Assembly: GCA_020253595.1 (NCBI GenBank)
Contig: JADCBH010000286.1
Span: 1-5,787, forward strand
Length of the DNA: 5,787 nt
Direction: 5' to 3'
Source of the DNA: Brevundimonas sp.
GTDB lineage: Bacteria > Pseudomonadota > Alphaproteobacteria > Caulobacterales > Caulobacteraceae
Part shown: positions 5,589 through 5,787 of the stretch, piece after piece
Position numbering within the stretch: position 1 is the first letter of the stretch
Layout: each line of letters opens with the position of its first letter
Notes under the pieces: generated by a model
Database searches by the model: none
Told to the model about the DNA's origin: nothing
The model's input: only the letters and a program-made list of their open reading frames with translations
Translations under genes and position numbers: made by a program

Positions 5589-5787
5589 GGAGAACGATCC
5601 CGAGTCAAAAACAGAAGAGGCCACCCCGCGAAAACTCGAGGAGGCCAGACGCAAGGGCGACGTCGCCAAGTCCATGGACGTCGCCCCGACCCTCAGCCTC
5701 ATGGGCGCGGCGGCGGTCATCCTGATGGGGGGTGGCTGGTTCGCCACCCTCATGGCCGAGGCCCTGGTCCCCTTCATCGCCATGCCC
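5581..5787 (+). CDS. flhB: Flagellar export apparatus protein FlhB, N-terminal part
   Basis: Only the first 69 residues are in the window. FlhB is the inner-membrane export switch protein: four membrane helices plus a self-cleaving cytoplasmic domain (NPTH motif, out of view) that changes substrate class from rod/hook to filament proteins. The hydrophilic N-terminus carries the family signature KTEEATPRKLEEARRKGDV (10-28), and the first membrane helix region follows from about 36. The start is the GTG at 5581, giving MAEENDPESKTEEATPRK; it overlaps the end of fliR by eight bases and has AGGAGG five bases upstream. Third gene of the operon; coupling to fliR translation is likely. The usual full length is about 350-360 residues, so about four fifths is missing. 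Confidence 0.96.
   Translation, partial: MAEENDPESKTEEATPRKLEEARRKGDVAKSMDVAPTLSLMGAAAVILMGGGWFATLMAEALVPFIAMP

Overview
The window comes from a GC-rich alphaproteobacterium, most likely a member of the Caulobacteraceae (Brevundimonas or Caulobacter-like). This rests on the flagellar export order fliQ-fliR-flhB, a full-spaced CtrA-type box in front of fliQ, the codon bias towards G/C in third positions, and two hairpin-doublet intergenic repeats of a kind common in this class. The genus is an inference.

Layout. Positions 989 to 1 (minus strand) hold the N-terminal 329 residues of a thiolase-fold beta-ketosynthase resembling the StlD/DarB group (dialkylresorcinol and cyclohexanedione synthases); its end lies outside the window. 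Positions 990-1264 are non-coding and hold the first inverted hairpin-doublet repeat (1069-1237). Positions 2416 to 1265 (minus) encode a complete membrane acyltransferase of the acyltransferase-3 family. A 96-base divergent spacer follows. Positions 2513-4321 (plus) encode a 602-residue membrane-anchored TPR protein of unknown function. Positions 4322-4548 are non-coding and hold the second hairpin-doublet repeat (4325-4487), which runs directly into a putative CtrA box (4487-4502). From 4549 to the end of the window is the tightly packed fliQ-fliR-flhB operon, with flhB cut off by the window edge.

How the genes work together. FliQ, FliR and FlhB are core membrane parts of the flagellar type III export gate and are very probably co-transcribed and translationally coupled: the fliQ stop shares a base with the fliR GTG, and fliR and flhB overlap by 8 bases. 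The CtrA-like box suggests cell-cycle control as for class II flagellar genes of Caulobacter. The ketosynthase and acyltransferase lie on the same strand and could both act on lipid or envelope chemistry, but a 275-base gap with a repeat separates them, so a shared pathway is only a possibility. The TPR protein is next to the flagellar genes but nothing in its sequence ties it to the flagellum.

No RNA genes, CRISPR arrays, transposase genes or phage genes are visible. The points most worth a second look are the repeat abutting the CtrA box, the DarB-like ketosynthase, and the conserved-looking extracytoplasmic domain of the TPR protein.
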